Positions 8,854-18,525 of a stretch of 64,000 nt of DNA are shown piece after piece (position 1 is the first letter of the stretch; each line of letters begins with the position of its first letter). A model generated the notes under the pieces. That model made no database searches. It was not told the origin of the DNA and saw nothing but the letters and a program-made list of their open reading frames with translations. Origin of the DNA: Strigamia acuminata (lineage: Eukaryota > Arthropoda > Chilopoda > Geophilomorpha > Linotaeniidae). The DNA lies in NCBI GenBank assembly GCA_949358305.1, contig OX442316.1:2418001-2482000 (forward strand), read 5' to 3'. Both the position numbers and the translations under genes were made by a program.

Positions 8854-11619
8854 ATGGCACTACGTAAAACATGGGGACCATTAGACCCCGCTTGCATCGC
8901 TCGTGGCGGGATATTTCGAGGCGCGCTGCCCGAATTTTACCGACGATGTTTCGGCGAAGACGCCGACCCTTGGCGCCTGCGAATACTACATTCCCGATGC
9001 ATCGCCCGACGTTGGGTACGAGACTGCACGCTCCTGGATACGTTCCCGGAGGGAATGCGCGAAGGCATCGCCACAGAGTTAGCTCGTGACGATGACCCGA
9101 AATCGCCGATTTTCCACCCCGGATTGTCAAGTCAGTACACTGGCAACCCGGCGGAGGAACACGTGCTGCATGCGTGGCGAGCAGCCGAGACAGAAGAGGC
9201 CCGTGAGGCCATCTACCAGCATTATAGACAACAGCTGGTGGATACCGCTACGGCAGTGGCCGAGCGCATCCTCCAAAACGAGGGGATGACCGCGGATGAT
9301 ATTCATCTGTGGTTTGAGAGGCTGCGATTGGGAGAGAGTACGCCCCAGTGGAGACCTCGGATGGGAATTTTGACGTCCCAAGCCGAGATGTGGCAGCTCC
9401 ACTACCTGGGGATTTTGGGGCCCAAGAGCAGCTACCCGCGGAAGCGCAAGCGCTCCAAAGGCGCCGGGGACAGCCAGTCGCGTTCCCCAGCGACAACCAA
9501 GAAGCAGCGTGTCGCTCAAAACACGACTGAAGGCAACGAAGCTGGGCCATCCACTAGTACGGTGCGTGACCCTTCGCAGTATTCCCGACCGCGAATTTTC
9601 GTAAACCGTCAGATTAAAGACGGTAAGGAGTACAAGGAGGTTTGGATGTCTGGTGACGAAGAGCGAGTCTCTCGTCCCAGCACTTCTAGACGTCCGCTGA
9701 CTCATCGCGAGCAGCGGAAAAAAGATCGCAAAGAGCGATACTTCGCGAGGTGCGAAGCTCGGGGCCGTCCCATCCCCGAACCCGCCTACGCCTCCAAGAG
9801 AGCGGGTCGACGAAGTGGTAGCCAGTCAGGTGAGCGAAGCGTCCCAGCGGCAGATACGCGGGACCTTCGCGAGATTCTGACTCAGATGAAGCGGACGAAA
9901 CTGACACGTTTCGATCCCGCGATGAAACACGCCAGGAAGATGGGTGTTGTCACCGACGGGAAGGTGACCCCACACGAGGTGGCAAGGTGGCTCGCAGACT
10001 ACATTAATTCGCGACCACGACCCGATGGCATGCCAACCGCCATCGTGCAGCCTTCAGGCTCCGGACAACATCTCCCGGCGCTCCAAGTCGCAATGACTGG
10101 AGTGCAGACGACGGAGACGCCACCACCGCCGACGCAGCCAACACCACCGCTGCCGACGCCGACGCTGCCGACCAAGACGCAGCCGCCTCCGAACCTGCCG
10201 CCGCCGTCGTTGTTGAATTCGAGCGATCCGCCGGATTTACCCACCGACCGCTCAGTCCCTCCCCCCGTTGGACAGAGCATTGCGCAGGAATGTCGAGCCA
10301 ATTTGACCGGCATTTACAGGCCGAGCCAACCCCGATCCGGTTCCTCGGCCCTGTTTTTCGAGAGGCGAGACGAAGAAGCGCGACTCGCGAGAGAAGCCGC
10401 CAATCCGACTATCTCCGAGCTCTCAGCGTTTCGCTTCGTGATGGAAGACCCAAGAGTCTCCGCGCCCGCCTTGCGAGGTGTGGATCAGGCCCAGCGATAT
10501 TTCATCGAATGGGCAACGGCGATGATGAGTAAGCTCTCGTGTGCCTTCACTGCGGATTCAGAGCGATCGAATCCAGTGAATCGTCGCAGCCTACAGCTAT
10601 CATTGACCAAGGTCATGATGCAGCTGCTAACCCCAGCACTCTTCGGAGAAGGGCGTCAGGCGATGGCCGCATGGTCTGTCGTGGACAGAGAGGGTGTACA
10701 GGTTCCCCGTGCACTCCTCGCAGAGTGGAGTTCCATTCTGCCCGACCCTGTGTTGACTCGGTACGAGCTAACCAGGGATGTGGTAAACCCCGAATTCGAG
10801 GGGTACAAGTTGCGAAGCACGGCGTTTCGTTACACCTCCGCCACCTGGACAGCGGCGCCTACCCAACAACTGCGCGCCTTGACCATCCAGACGGAAGAAT
10901 CGGCAGAGGATGTAGACATGGTGATCTCGCCGACGAGCGGAGTTCCGATTCCGCCACCGATGCCTGCGGAGATATCCCCGCAAGGACCCGCCCTGTTCGA
11001 AGTGGCGGGTAAACCAAAGCGCTTGCTGTGCCGAACGCCACCCGTCAGGTCCGTCGAGCAAACGAAGCCGACACCGCCCGGGACCTCACCGGCCCGAGCG
11101 GCGACATCAACGCAAGCAGTGATTCCCGCGGCCACCCAGAAGCCGAAGCCGGCACCACCTCCACCAGACTATTATGGGCGAATCATCGACGAGTTTCCCC
11201 ATCTTTCGATGACGACGGCGACCAGGAGGTTTATCCTCGCGCAGCGGGACAAAGGCAAATCGGTCTTCATCTGGCTTCACAACCAGATCCGGAAGACTAA
11301 AGACCTCATCTTCCACCAGAGGTTGCTGAGAGCCCACCGTGCGCCAGTGACGCCAGCGGAAGCCAATGCCATCCGGCATACGAACACCGGCTTCTCCGCC
11401 TACATCCCGAGCGTTTGGTTACACGAGAGGACGCGTGCCCCGCATGAGCCAGTTGACGGCCATGCATTATGTTTCATTACGGAGCATGAGGACCCCCGTG
11501 ATCGGTCCTCGGCGCTAGTAGGCGATCTACCCGCGCCACCCGGCACTCAACCGCCTGTCCCTGGAGTGAGTTACGCCCAGGTGACGGACTCAGTGTCGGG
11601 TCCCCCAGGAAAGAAGTGA
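8854..11619 (+). CDS. ORF3 of element A, unknown non-envelope protein
   Basis: About 921 residues from the ATG at 8854 (the frame is open upstream to 8830 without another ATG). I do not recognise a family. It has no signal peptide and no membrane-length hydrophobic stretch, so it is not a typical retroviral-type envelope. The N-terminal 190 residues look globular (Trp, Cys and Leu rich). A basic cluster PRKRKRSKG resembles a nuclear localisation signal. A Pro/Thr-rich linker lies near nucleotides 10110-10270; two further folded-looking segments follow at about 10280-10850 and 11160-11470. Codon use is GC-richer than pol. It sits between pol and the polypurine tract, the position of extra or env genes in Ty3 elements. 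Expression probably needs a spliced or separate mRNA (see 7919-8008). Being open for 921 codons in a multi-copy element argues for selection. Confidence 0.8.
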   Translation: MALRKTWGPLDPACIARGGIFRGALPEFYRRCFGEDADPWRLRILHSRCIARRWVRDCTLLDTFPEGMREGIATELARDDDPKSPIFHPGLSSQYTGNPAEEHVLHAWRAAETEEAREAIYQHYRQQLVDTATAVAERILQNEGMTADDIHLWFERLRLGESTPQWRPRMGILTSQAEMWQLHYLGILGPKSSYPRKRKRSKGAGDSQSRSPATTKKQRVAQNTTEGNEAGPSTSTVRDPSQYSRPRIFVNRQIKDGKEYKEVWMSGDEERVSRPSTSRRPLTHREQRKKDRKERYFARCEARGRPIPEPAYASKRAGRRSGSQSGERSVPAADTRDLREILTQMKRTKLTRFDPAMKHARKMGVVTDGKVTPHEVARWLADYINSRPRPDGMPTAIVQPSGSGQHLPALQVAMTGVQTTETPPPPTQPTPPLPTPTLPTKTQPPPNLPPPSLLNSSDPPDLPTDRSVPPPVGQSIAQECRANLTGIYRPSQPRSGSSALFFERRDEEARLAREAANPTISELSAFRFVMEDPRVSAPALRGVDQAQRYFIEWATAMMSKLSCAFTADSERSNPVNRRSLQLSLTKVMMQLLTPALFGEGRQAMAAWSVVDREGVQVPRALLAEWSSILPDPVLTRYELTRDVVNPEFEGYKLRSTAFRYTSATWTAAPTQQLRALTIQTEESAEDVDMVISPTSGVPIPPPMPAEISPQGPALFEVAGKPKRLLCRTPPVRSVEQTKPTPPGTSPARAATSTQAVIPAATQKPKPAPPPPDYYGRIIDEFPHLSMTTATRRFILAQRDKGKSVFIWLHNQIRKTKDLIFHQRLLRAHRAPVTPAEANAIRHTNTGFSAYIPSVWLHERTRAPHEPVDGHALCFITEHEDPRDRSSALVGDLPAPPGTQPPVPGVSYAQVTDSVSGPPGKK

Positions 11620-11644
11620 TCGCTCAGCCCCACGGTCTGAGCTC

Positions 11645-11655
11645 GGAGGGGGAAG
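11645..11655 (+). other. Polypurine tract of element A
   Basis: The purine run ggagggggaag directly precedes the 3' LTR start (TGTTGTGACC at 11656). This is the usual plus-strand primer position in Ty3-type elements. Confidence 0.8.
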
Positions 11656-12671
11656 TGTTGTGACCCGACTGGACCGGGGTCAACGAAGAGTTTCTCTCGT
11701 GACCTCGTTTCGGGTGTAAGGGGAGCCGCAAGCGCGTCTCCCTTCCCTCAGTGCATTGACATCTAGTCAATGGACAGGCGTCTGCCCTGAGGGAGTGGGG
11801 ATGGCTCGTCCACCCCACCATTGGGTGATTCCGGTCACCTGTCAACCCCGCTTTGTGCAAAGGAATGTGCCTTGCACTGAGCGGGCAGAACCAACACAAC
11901 CATCAAACGAGAAACACACGTAAACCCGTCGTCCTACAAGATCAGGCCCAAGTAAAATATACTGGGATTGACCAAGGACAAAGGACAATTTACCGTGAGT
12001 ACGTTTGGTCAGTGTCAAACTCCGCAGAGTAACCTGCGAGATAAGATTACCACACTATTTTAGCACACCAGCTAGAAATAGTAAAAACCACTCCAGTTTA
12101 GCGAGTTGTGCAGACAAACGGTCGCACAAGCCTAAACTGCAGTTAAACCACGACGAGCGTTCCCGCCGCTGTGTGACCGCCGGGAGCCAGAAGAGTCCGC
12201 CGCTGTGTGATCGCCGGACACCACACAAAAACCTAGACAACAGCCCGAAGTAAGCCTTTTAACTAAGCATTCACTCGCGCCCGACCAGCGTGAGCCCGAA
12301 GGACCAGCCAGAGACGAGTCGAGGACGCCATATTGCCACGCCGGCCCAAGACGACACCACGTTGCCACAACGAGGACGCCATCTTGGACACGACCGAGAC
12401 AACAGACGACCTCGCCGATTCCAGCCAGCTTTCATCATACCTTTACCTTTCCATTTCCCTTCACCCATTCCGATTTACCTTTTACCTACCTTTTATATAT
12501 ATATATAAGATATATCTGTACATTGTCCCACAGAATAAATCTATATTATATTTTACCTTTTATATCTGTGTAATCATTTCTTTGGGTAAACCGCTTGAGC
12601 AAAGCGGTAGTGAGTTAGTCGAATTAAGTAATCAACCCACGAGTTAGCGACGGTTAGAGTTGAGCGCGACA
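11656..12671 (+). repeat. 3' LTR of element A, 1016 bp
   Basis: It starts TGTTGTGACC after the polypurine tract and ends GCGCGACA, giving the usual TG...CA ends. The polyadenylation signal AATAAA is at 12534-12539. Its last 192 bases equal bases 1-192. The next bases (aaatt, 12672-12676) belong to element B pol and should be one half of the target-site duplication; the other half lies off the left edge. Confidence 0.92.
12534..12539 (+). terminator. Polyadenylation signal in the LTR of element A
   Basis: AATAAA is embedded in an AT-rich stretch of the LTR. The same signal is at 55-60 in the 5' copy. It is the likely 3' end signal for the retrotransposon transcript. Confidence 0.5.
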
Positions 12672-14491
12672 AAATTTACCATTCCTAAAAAACGTTGTAC
12701 CCCTTTCACGTCCGTAGGTGCTGGAAAATCGGTGATTGCTCGTACTTTCTTTGGGTCTATGGATAAGCCATTGACTCCAACTTTGTATCCAAGAAACGCA
12801 AGTTCTTTTCGGCAAAACTGGCTCTTTCCGGGGTGTATGTGGAGTCCGGCTTTTGCTAAACGACGTATTACTTCGTCGATATGTCTGATGTGTTCGTCAA
12901 AAGTCTGGGAAACAATAATAATATCGTCCAGGTAAGCCCAGGCGTATTTATGTAGCGCGTCGCCCAAAACCTTCTCGATTAATCGTTGAAATGTTGCCGG
13001 GGCATTTACTAGGCCAAATGGCATGACATTAAACATTAATCTGCCCATCGGGGACCAGAAAGCGGTTTTTTCTTTGTCTTCGGCACGGAGTTCGACCTGC
13101 CAATATCCTTTCGACAGATCCATCGTTGTTACCCAATTAAATGGGGCTAGTTCTCGAAGAATAGCTTCGATTGATGGCATCTGGACGGGGTCGATAACGG
13201 TAATGGCGTTTAGAGGTCGATAATCGATACACAGTCTGGGTTCCGATCCTGCACGCATGACGAGCACAATTCTCATCGCATATTCTCCTAATGCCTCGGA
13301 CACTATCCCCTTGTCCAGTAAGTCTTGACAGATCGTCTTGACGATTTCGCGTTTTTGGGGGTTCATGCCCTTGAATGGAACTCGTACTGGCTTATCCGTA
13401 CTTAATTCTATTTCGTGTTTTACGTAATTTGTCTTTCCCGGTTCTTTAGTCAGGATTTTTCGATGTTTTTGTAGCATTTCTTCAAGTAATTTAGTCTGGG
13501 TTTCTCCTAGGTTCGCGTCCATGGCCAAATTGTGAGCCAAATTTCCTTCTTGGAGTCGGGCGTTAAAAGATTTGAAATCGTAATCTTGTACGAATTGCTT
13601 CAAATTTCCGCCTTTCCATTCGTCCTCTTCGTCGTTTGAATCTAGGAGTTCGGTAGGTACTGTCATTAGTCGGGGGTCCTCGCGTTTATCGATATAGTTC
13701 CAGGACCTCGTTATGGGGTTGGGCTGGATCTCCATTATGGCCATGATGTCCATACCCAAGAGTAGGACCGTGTCGTAGGTTGGTAAAACGATGAAAGGGT
13801 GGGTTATTACGCCTCCCTCCCATATGACTTTTGTTGTCAGTACCCCTACTGGACGCACTTCTCCAGCAGCGGTTTTTACGGCCACATTTTCGCTTATTCC
13901 CCGTAGTTTGTCGCGTTGTTTTTTGTCCAACGACTCGTATAGATCTGAAGAGATAAAGGACCGGTCGGCTCCCGAATCCAACAAACCGATGAATTTTTTG
14001 TCGTTAAACTTGATTGTTAACATTGCGAGTGAGTCCTTCCGCTCTTTAACCAAATTACAATGTAAAATGCGTTTCTTTCGAGGTGGGGCCTCCTCGTAGG
14101 CGTGAGGTAATTCTTGGAATGTTTCGGCTATTTTTTCGCCGTCCGCCGTATTAGTGGTTGGGCCACTATATTCGCGTTTTTCTGTGGTGAAGTAAGCCGT
14201 AGTGAAATAAACGACCTTTTTCTGTAATTCTTTTATTTGTTTTTCTAACCAATTGGTGTTTATCCATTTGGCTTTTAATTCGTCTTCCGAACTTGAGTCG
14301 CTAATTTCTTTATTATTTGTTTCAATTTCTTTCGATTTTTTCTCTTTTAATTTGAGTTTTAATTTGGCTACTTCTTCCGTAATTACTTCGTTAATTGCCT
14401 GGTTAATTGTCGTATTCTTGGTAAATTTTGGGGTTTGGTCTTCCGGGCGTGCAGACAGATTTATTATTTTTTCTCTGTCTGCTTTAACCAG
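12672..14491 (-). pseudogene. pol: Truncated Pol of element B (protease and most of RT)
   Basis: The -1 frame is entered at the heptamer 14497-14491 and runs to 12672, after which it reads nonsense from element A's LTR. Visible parts are the retropepsin motif LLDSGADRSF, the RT core with DLSKGYWQVEL and AYLDDIII, and the post-catalytic GYKVGVNGL and VQRFLGMVNF segments. RNase H and integrase are missing because element A interrupts the gene. No internal stop is present before the break, so B may have been intact when A landed. Confidence 0.9.
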
Positions 14492-17004
14492 TTTTTTGTC
14501 AGTTCTTCGAATTTGGCTGTTAGCTTTTCTAACAATGCGTCGTTTTTGGCGGCTTCCTTCTCTTCCTTCCTCTTCTTTCGTTTTGGGCAATCTCTTCTCC
14601 AGTGTCCCACCTCGTTACAGTAATTACAAGGTTTTGTGGTGGAGTTATCTGTTTTCGGGTACGGTCGTCTCACGAACTCTTTTTTCTCGTAGGGTTTTTC
14701 GCTTTTTGGGTTGTGGTGCTCCGTTTTATTCGCGGTCTTCATTCGGGGTTGGTAGCTGGGGGCGATTTCTTTCCCCATGTTAGCGTGGAGAGTCTCTTCT
14801 TCTTGTTGGCTATCGCTGGTATCCCCTCCTGAGTTTTGCTCGGAGTTATTGTCTTCACTTTCCCTCCCTTCTTCGAGATTAGTTGCGTCGGAGTTTGTAC
14901 TGGCTTTGTAAGCTTTTGGAGCCGGTATCGGGTTCGAGGTGGCTTTATCGTTCGCCTTTTTCGGAGGTGCGGCCTCGATTTCCCCGTTCAGGAAGCTACG
15001 CGACTGGATCAGTCTCCCTGCGTCATGATTTTTCGCATGGATACGCTGTATGCGGAGTTGCGTTTGTGTCCTCTGTTCGGGCGTCAGGGCTTCCGTATAA
15101 CGATCGTCTACTTCTTCGTGATAGTCATTTACAAATTTTAGCAGCTGTTCGAAACTATCTGCTGTGGGAGCGTTCATATCTCTCAGTACTTTCTTTGAGG
15201 TGTCGTTTAACCCCTTTTCGAAAATCACGTTTTGCGCATATTCGTCGAGTGGCGTATCCAACTCGTTGAACAAACTTTTCGCTCGTCGGAAATAGGCTCG
15301 TAATTCTTCTCCTGCGGCTTGTAGCATGAGACTGACTCTCTGTCTAATTTCTTTTTGGGTCTCGCCGTACTGACTGTTGAAAGCGACGACAAACTGTTCC
15401 CAAGTTTTTAATTTTGCTTCCACATACCAGGCTCTGGCTTCCCCTATTAACATTTCGGGTAGCCCTTTTGTTACCATCTCGTCGGGTTCGGCTCCGAGTC
15501 GTGAAATGGTGAGTGCCACTTCGTCTAAGAAGTTATTGCCGGCCCTCCAGGTTCCGTCGAATCTCATCAGTCGCAACTGTGACCATTTTATGTTTCGGTC
15601 CTTTTGTTCTAAGGCCCATTGATCGGCGGAATATTTTCGAAGAAGGCTCTCGTTTTGTCTTGGGCGATTTCTCAGATTTCGATTTTGGTTGACCTGGGAG
15701 TCGGCGCGTGCTCGTTCCTCGAGTGCTCTCAATCTAGCTTCCATTATGGGATCGGCTTGGTATTGATTCCCACAGTTCGGGGACGTAGCTCCATTTTGGG
15801 GCGCAAATCGTTGGAAATTACCGTTGGTTGAGTTCGGGTCGGTCAAGGTCGGTGTTGTCGAGTTTGGCTGCGACTCGGTCAGTTGTGTTCCGGGGGGGAA
15901 AATTCCGTTTATGGCTGTTCCATTTAGAACCCCGTTCTTCTGTCCGATCAAAATGGTCGACCCTCTCCCGCCGTAAAGTTGTGTCTTTAGTCTTGCGGCT
16001 TCTCGGTCGACTTCGTTGGCGGCTTGTATTTTAATTCTTTCCGCCTCGTTTGCTGCTTCGACGTTGGCTTGTACCGTCTGGATATCTTCGAGGCTTGGCA
16101 TTGCCAACCTGTTCCGTCCTTGCTGATTTCTGAGGTGGTTTCGCTGATTTATCAGTCTAATCATCTCTGCGTTAGGATCCTTTGGGGTTTGACTGGTGTG
16201 GCCAGCTCTCGTAGCAAAGGATTGGGCGATTGCCCACGACTGTTGACCCTTATTATTTCGACGGTCCTGCTGGAAGGCTTCCAGGAATTCGTTCTGGATT
16301 TCGACTGGCTCGTCCACTATACTATCCCATCCTTGAACGTTGATTCCTTTCAAGCTGAGGGAATCGGCCTCGCTTTCGTCGTCGGCGTCGGATGTTCGGG
16401 TGGAATCATAGGAGTCCGTCGTTTGGTTATTCGTTTTTTGACGTTTTACGTTTTTTCGACCTCTTCTAAGGGCTCGTTTTTCCGCTCGCTCTTTGGCAAG
16501 ACGAATGATCATGTTCATCTGTGCTAGCGGGTCCCCTTCTTCGTTGTAAGGGATTCCCTCCAGTCGAGCGAGTTCGTACGCTTCTTTACAGCTATCGATC
16601 TGGGATTTCTTCGAATTATAACCGTGTGTGATCGTGACACGATTACTCTGGCGATTATCCCGATTGTCGAATAGGTTATACCCGTTCTGACTTTGTCCGG
16701 ATTCTTCCTCCTCTTCTTCGACTTCTTCTTCGATTCGCTGATTTATCGGCGTTTTATTGGTTGGGTTTTTGCTAGCGGGTACTTTACTAGCCGGCGTTTT
16801 TCCGGTCGGCACATTCTCGGGTGGTTTTTCCGCGTGGTTTTCGTTGACTGGTGTCTTTCCAGTCGTCTTTTCCCTCGTCGGCTCCGGTGGCTGCTTTTCT
16901 AACGCTGGACTAGCTAATGCTTCGGCCCTTGCCTTGGCGGATTCCATGGCTTTTCTTCGGGCGCTTGCGGTTGAAGGGTTTCGATTTTTCCCGCTTTTCG
17001 TCAT
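14464..17004 (-). CDS. gag: Gag polyprotein of element B
   Basis: About 846 residues from the ATG at 17004 (the frame is open upstream to 17019). The N-terminus has a Thr/Pro/Lys-rich repeat tract (KTP, NKTP and similar) and an acidic patch EEEVEEEEEE. The gag core lies in the second half, with FDGTWRAGNNFLDE, ARAWY and QYGETQKE motifs like those of element A. One CCHC zinc knuckle (CNYCNEVGHWRRDC) is near the C-terminus. The last 40 codons overlap the pol frame and contain the A_AAA_AAC heptamer. No stop or frameshift was seen. Confidence 0.9.
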   Translation of the reverse strand: MTKSGKNRNPSTASARRKAMESAKARAEALASPALEKQPPEPTREKTTGKTPVNENHAEKPPENVPTGKTPASKVPASKNPTNKTPINQRIEEEVEEEEEESGQSQNGYNLFDNRDNRQSNRVTITHGYNSKKSQIDSCKEAYELARLEGIPYNEEGDPLAQMNMIIRLAKERAEKRALRRGRKNVKRQKTNNQTTDSYDSTRTSDADDESEADSLSLKGINVQGWDSIVDEPVEIQNEFLEAFQQDRRNNKGQQSWAIAQSFATRAGHTSQTPKDPNAEMIRLINQRNHLRNQQGRNRLAMPSLEDIQTVQANVEAANEAERIKIQAANEVDREAARLKTQLYGGRGSTILIGQKNGVLNGTAINGIFPPGTQLTESQPNSTTPTLTDPNSTNGNFQRFAPQNGATSPNCGNQYQADPIMEARLRALEERARADSQVNQNRNLRNRPRQNESLLRKYSADQWALEQKDRNIKWSQLRLMRFDGTWRAGNNFLDEVALTISRLGAEPDEMVTKGLPEMLIGEARAWYVEAKLKTWEQFVVAFNSQYGETQKEIRQRVSLMLQAAGEELRAYFRRAKSLFNELDTPLDEYAQNVIFEKGLNDTSKKVLRDMNAPTADSFEQLLKFVNDYHEEVDDRYTEALTPEQRTQTQLRIQRIHAKNHDAGRLIQSRSFLNGEIEAAPPKKANDKATSNPIPAPKAYKASTNSDATNLEEGRESEDNNSEQNSGGDTSDSQQEEETLHANMGKEIAPSYQPRMKTANKTEHHNPKSEKPYEKKEFVRRPYPKTDNSTTKPCNYCNEVGHWRRDCPKRKKRKEEKEAAKNDALLEKLTAKFEELTKNWLKQTEKK
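14491..14497 (-). promoter_or_regulatory. -1 frameshift heptamer of element B
   Basis: On the minus strand the gag codons read acA AAA AAC, the canonical A_AAA_AAC heptamer, ten codons before the gag stop. The -1 frame continues directly into the protease/RT frame. Confidence 0.7.
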
Positions 17005-17070
17005 TTCGATAGTTTGCAAAGTTCAAACCGTAAGATATGTTTATTTAAAATAGTTTGAAAGTTCAAAACT

Positions 17071-17088
17071 ATCCCGGACAGGCCCCCA
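17071..17088 (-). other. Primer-binding site of element B
   Basis: The plus-strand bases atcccggacaggccccca are the reverse complement of element A's PBS, identical over 18 bases and also two bases (cg) from the LTR end. Both families therefore use the same tRNA primer, tRNA-Pro-like by its CCCGG and C-CCA end (inference). Confidence 0.8.
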
Positions 17089-17090
17089 CG

Positions 17091-17703
17091 TGTCGTAACC
17101 TTGGTTCCGGTAAATAAACTTAACACAATATCTTACAATAATAACCTTTTATTTCACACTTGTAATATAATACAAATATACTTAACAATGTTGTGGTCTC
17201 GGATCCTTGTCGGCGGATACGATTTGTTGCTGCACGGCAGTCTTACACGTGGCTTCTGTTGTCTAGGGTAATGGCGTCTGGCGAAACACGTGTTCGCAAA
17301 CGCTTCGCTTCGGTAGATATTACTATCGTAGTATTGCTACGATAAATATCTGTGACTGTGGTTTATAGATGAATTTGGCAACGGGCATCGATCCTCTATC
17401 AATCCGTGGTGTTCGGCCTGAAAGGTGAGGTGGTGATGCTAATGTTGCTCTGGTATCTAAAAAGTGGGGGGTTTCCGGTCAGACACGGGTTTAAATACTG
17501 GCTGGACCGGAAATGACGTATTTGCCTAAATTCGGAGAATTATGCAAATTCATGACGTTGTCACGTCCGTCCCGCAGAAACGGTAAAACTAGTATAGCTA
17601 GTTTTTCCGTAATGATCTGACAATATTTTATTATGAATACTAAAATCATTATTTATTGAATTATAAATTATTAAAACACTTTTGTGACCTCGTGGTCACC
17701 ACA
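17091..17703 (-). repeat. 5' LTR of element B, 613 bp
   Basis: On the minus strand it starts TGTGGTGACC (17703) and ends GGTTACGACA (17091). The ends are TG...CA, next to the PBS. Its sequence is unlike the LTR of element A except for the similar terminal TGTxGTGACC and CGACA. Confidence 0.85.
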
Positions 17704-17726
17704 ACCTTGCTTGCTCCAAACATGTA

Positions 17727-18523
17727 CAGTCGTGTTCAAAAAAACTGGACCCTCACTCTGTGCTGGCAATTGAAATTGTGAGTAATTCCGTGTTTTGCCA
17801 CTAGGTGAAACCCCAGACATCAACAGGTGATAATATAGCCTTGTCTACAGTGATCCTTCATAATTAAGTGGACAGTTTTAAAAAGCTAAATAAATTATTC
17901 TCATAGAAACTATAGATTTGAAATATTAAGAAATAAAAATTTAATTTGTTCAGTAATAATAATACTAATAATAATAATAAATGTTTGCCGGCCCTTTTGT
18001 TTGCCAGCCGAATATCTGCCGGCCCTTTTGTTTGCCAGTCTTATATTGCCCGCCATTTTGTTTGCCAGCCTTATATCTGCAGGCCCTTTTGTTTGCCAGC
18101 CATATATTGCCGGCCCTTTTGTTTGCCAGCCGAATATCTGCCGGCCCTTTTGTTTGCCAGCCTTATATTTGCCGGCCCTTTTGTTTGCCAGTCTTATATT
18201 GCCCACCCTTTTGTTTGCCAAAGGGCCGGCAGATATTCGGCTGGCAAACAAAAGGGCCGGCAAACATTTATTATTATTATTAGTATTATTATTACTGAAC
18301 AAATTAAATTTTTATTTCTTAATATTTCAAATCTATACAGTTTCTATGAGAATAATTTATTTAGCTTTTTAAAACTGTCTACTTAATTATGAAGGATCAC
18401 TGTAGACAAGGCTATATTATCACCTGTTGATGTCTGGGGTTTCACCTAGTGGCAAAACACGGAATTACTCACAATTTCAATTGCCAGCACAGAGTGAGGG
18501 TCCAGTTTTTTTGAACACGACTG
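17727..18523. mobile_element. Foldback MITE of Tc1/mariner type with an internal minisatellite
   Basis: Two inverted arms of about 303 bp (17727-18029 and 18221-18523) are almost perfectly complementary. The ends read CAGTCGTGTTCAAAAAAACT and are flanked by TA on both sides (17725-17726 and 18524-18525), the Tc1/mariner target-site signature. Between and partly within the arms is an array of about eight 29-31-bp units built on GGCCCTTTTGTTTGCCAG. There is no transposase; peptide-like frames across it are repeat artefacts. Confidence 0.85.
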
Positions 18524-18525
18524 TA

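Larger units (their letters stand above)
1..12671 (+). mobile_element. Ty3-type LTR retrotransposon A (5' LTR cut by window edge)
   Basis: The order is LTR tail (1-192), primer-binding site, gag, pol (protease, reverse transcriptase, RNase H, integrase), a third long ORF, polypurine tract and 3' LTR (11656-12671). Bases 1-192 match 12480-12671 with no difference that I can see, and gag, pol and ORF3 are all open, so the insertion looks recent and possibly competent. The missing 824 bases of the 5' LTR should lie left of the window. The integrase has NPVER where most Ty3 elements have NGQVER, and with about 1-kb LTRs and a third ORF this resembles the Osvaldo/Ulysses/Woot group of large insect elements. 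That placement is inference. The element interrupts the pol gene of element B. Confidence 0.95.
12672..17703 (-). mobile_element. Ty3-type LTR retrotransposon B, interrupted by element A
   Basis: Read on the minus strand: 5' LTR 17703-17091, PBS, gag, then protease and reverse transcriptase, cut off at 12672 inside RT. Element A begins exactly there, so A inserted into B. The rest of B (RNase H, integrase, 3' LTR) is predicted left of the window. B is a relative of A: same PBS, same frameshift heptamer, similar protease/RT, but gag and LTR differ and the two families are clearly distinct. The host flank right of the LTR is accttgcttg. Confidence 0.93.

Noticed and set aside
10539-11012. Overlapping open frames inside ORF3 and gag (both strands)
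   Set aside because: GC-rich third positions of the real genes keep shadow frames open; no domains or starts support them.
8854-11619. ORF3 as an envelope (errantivirus-type) gene
   Set aside because: No signal peptide, no membrane helix and no furin-like site was seen.
17946-18386. Cys/Phe/Leu-rich repeat proteins
   Set aside because: They are translations of the minisatellite inside the foldback MITE.
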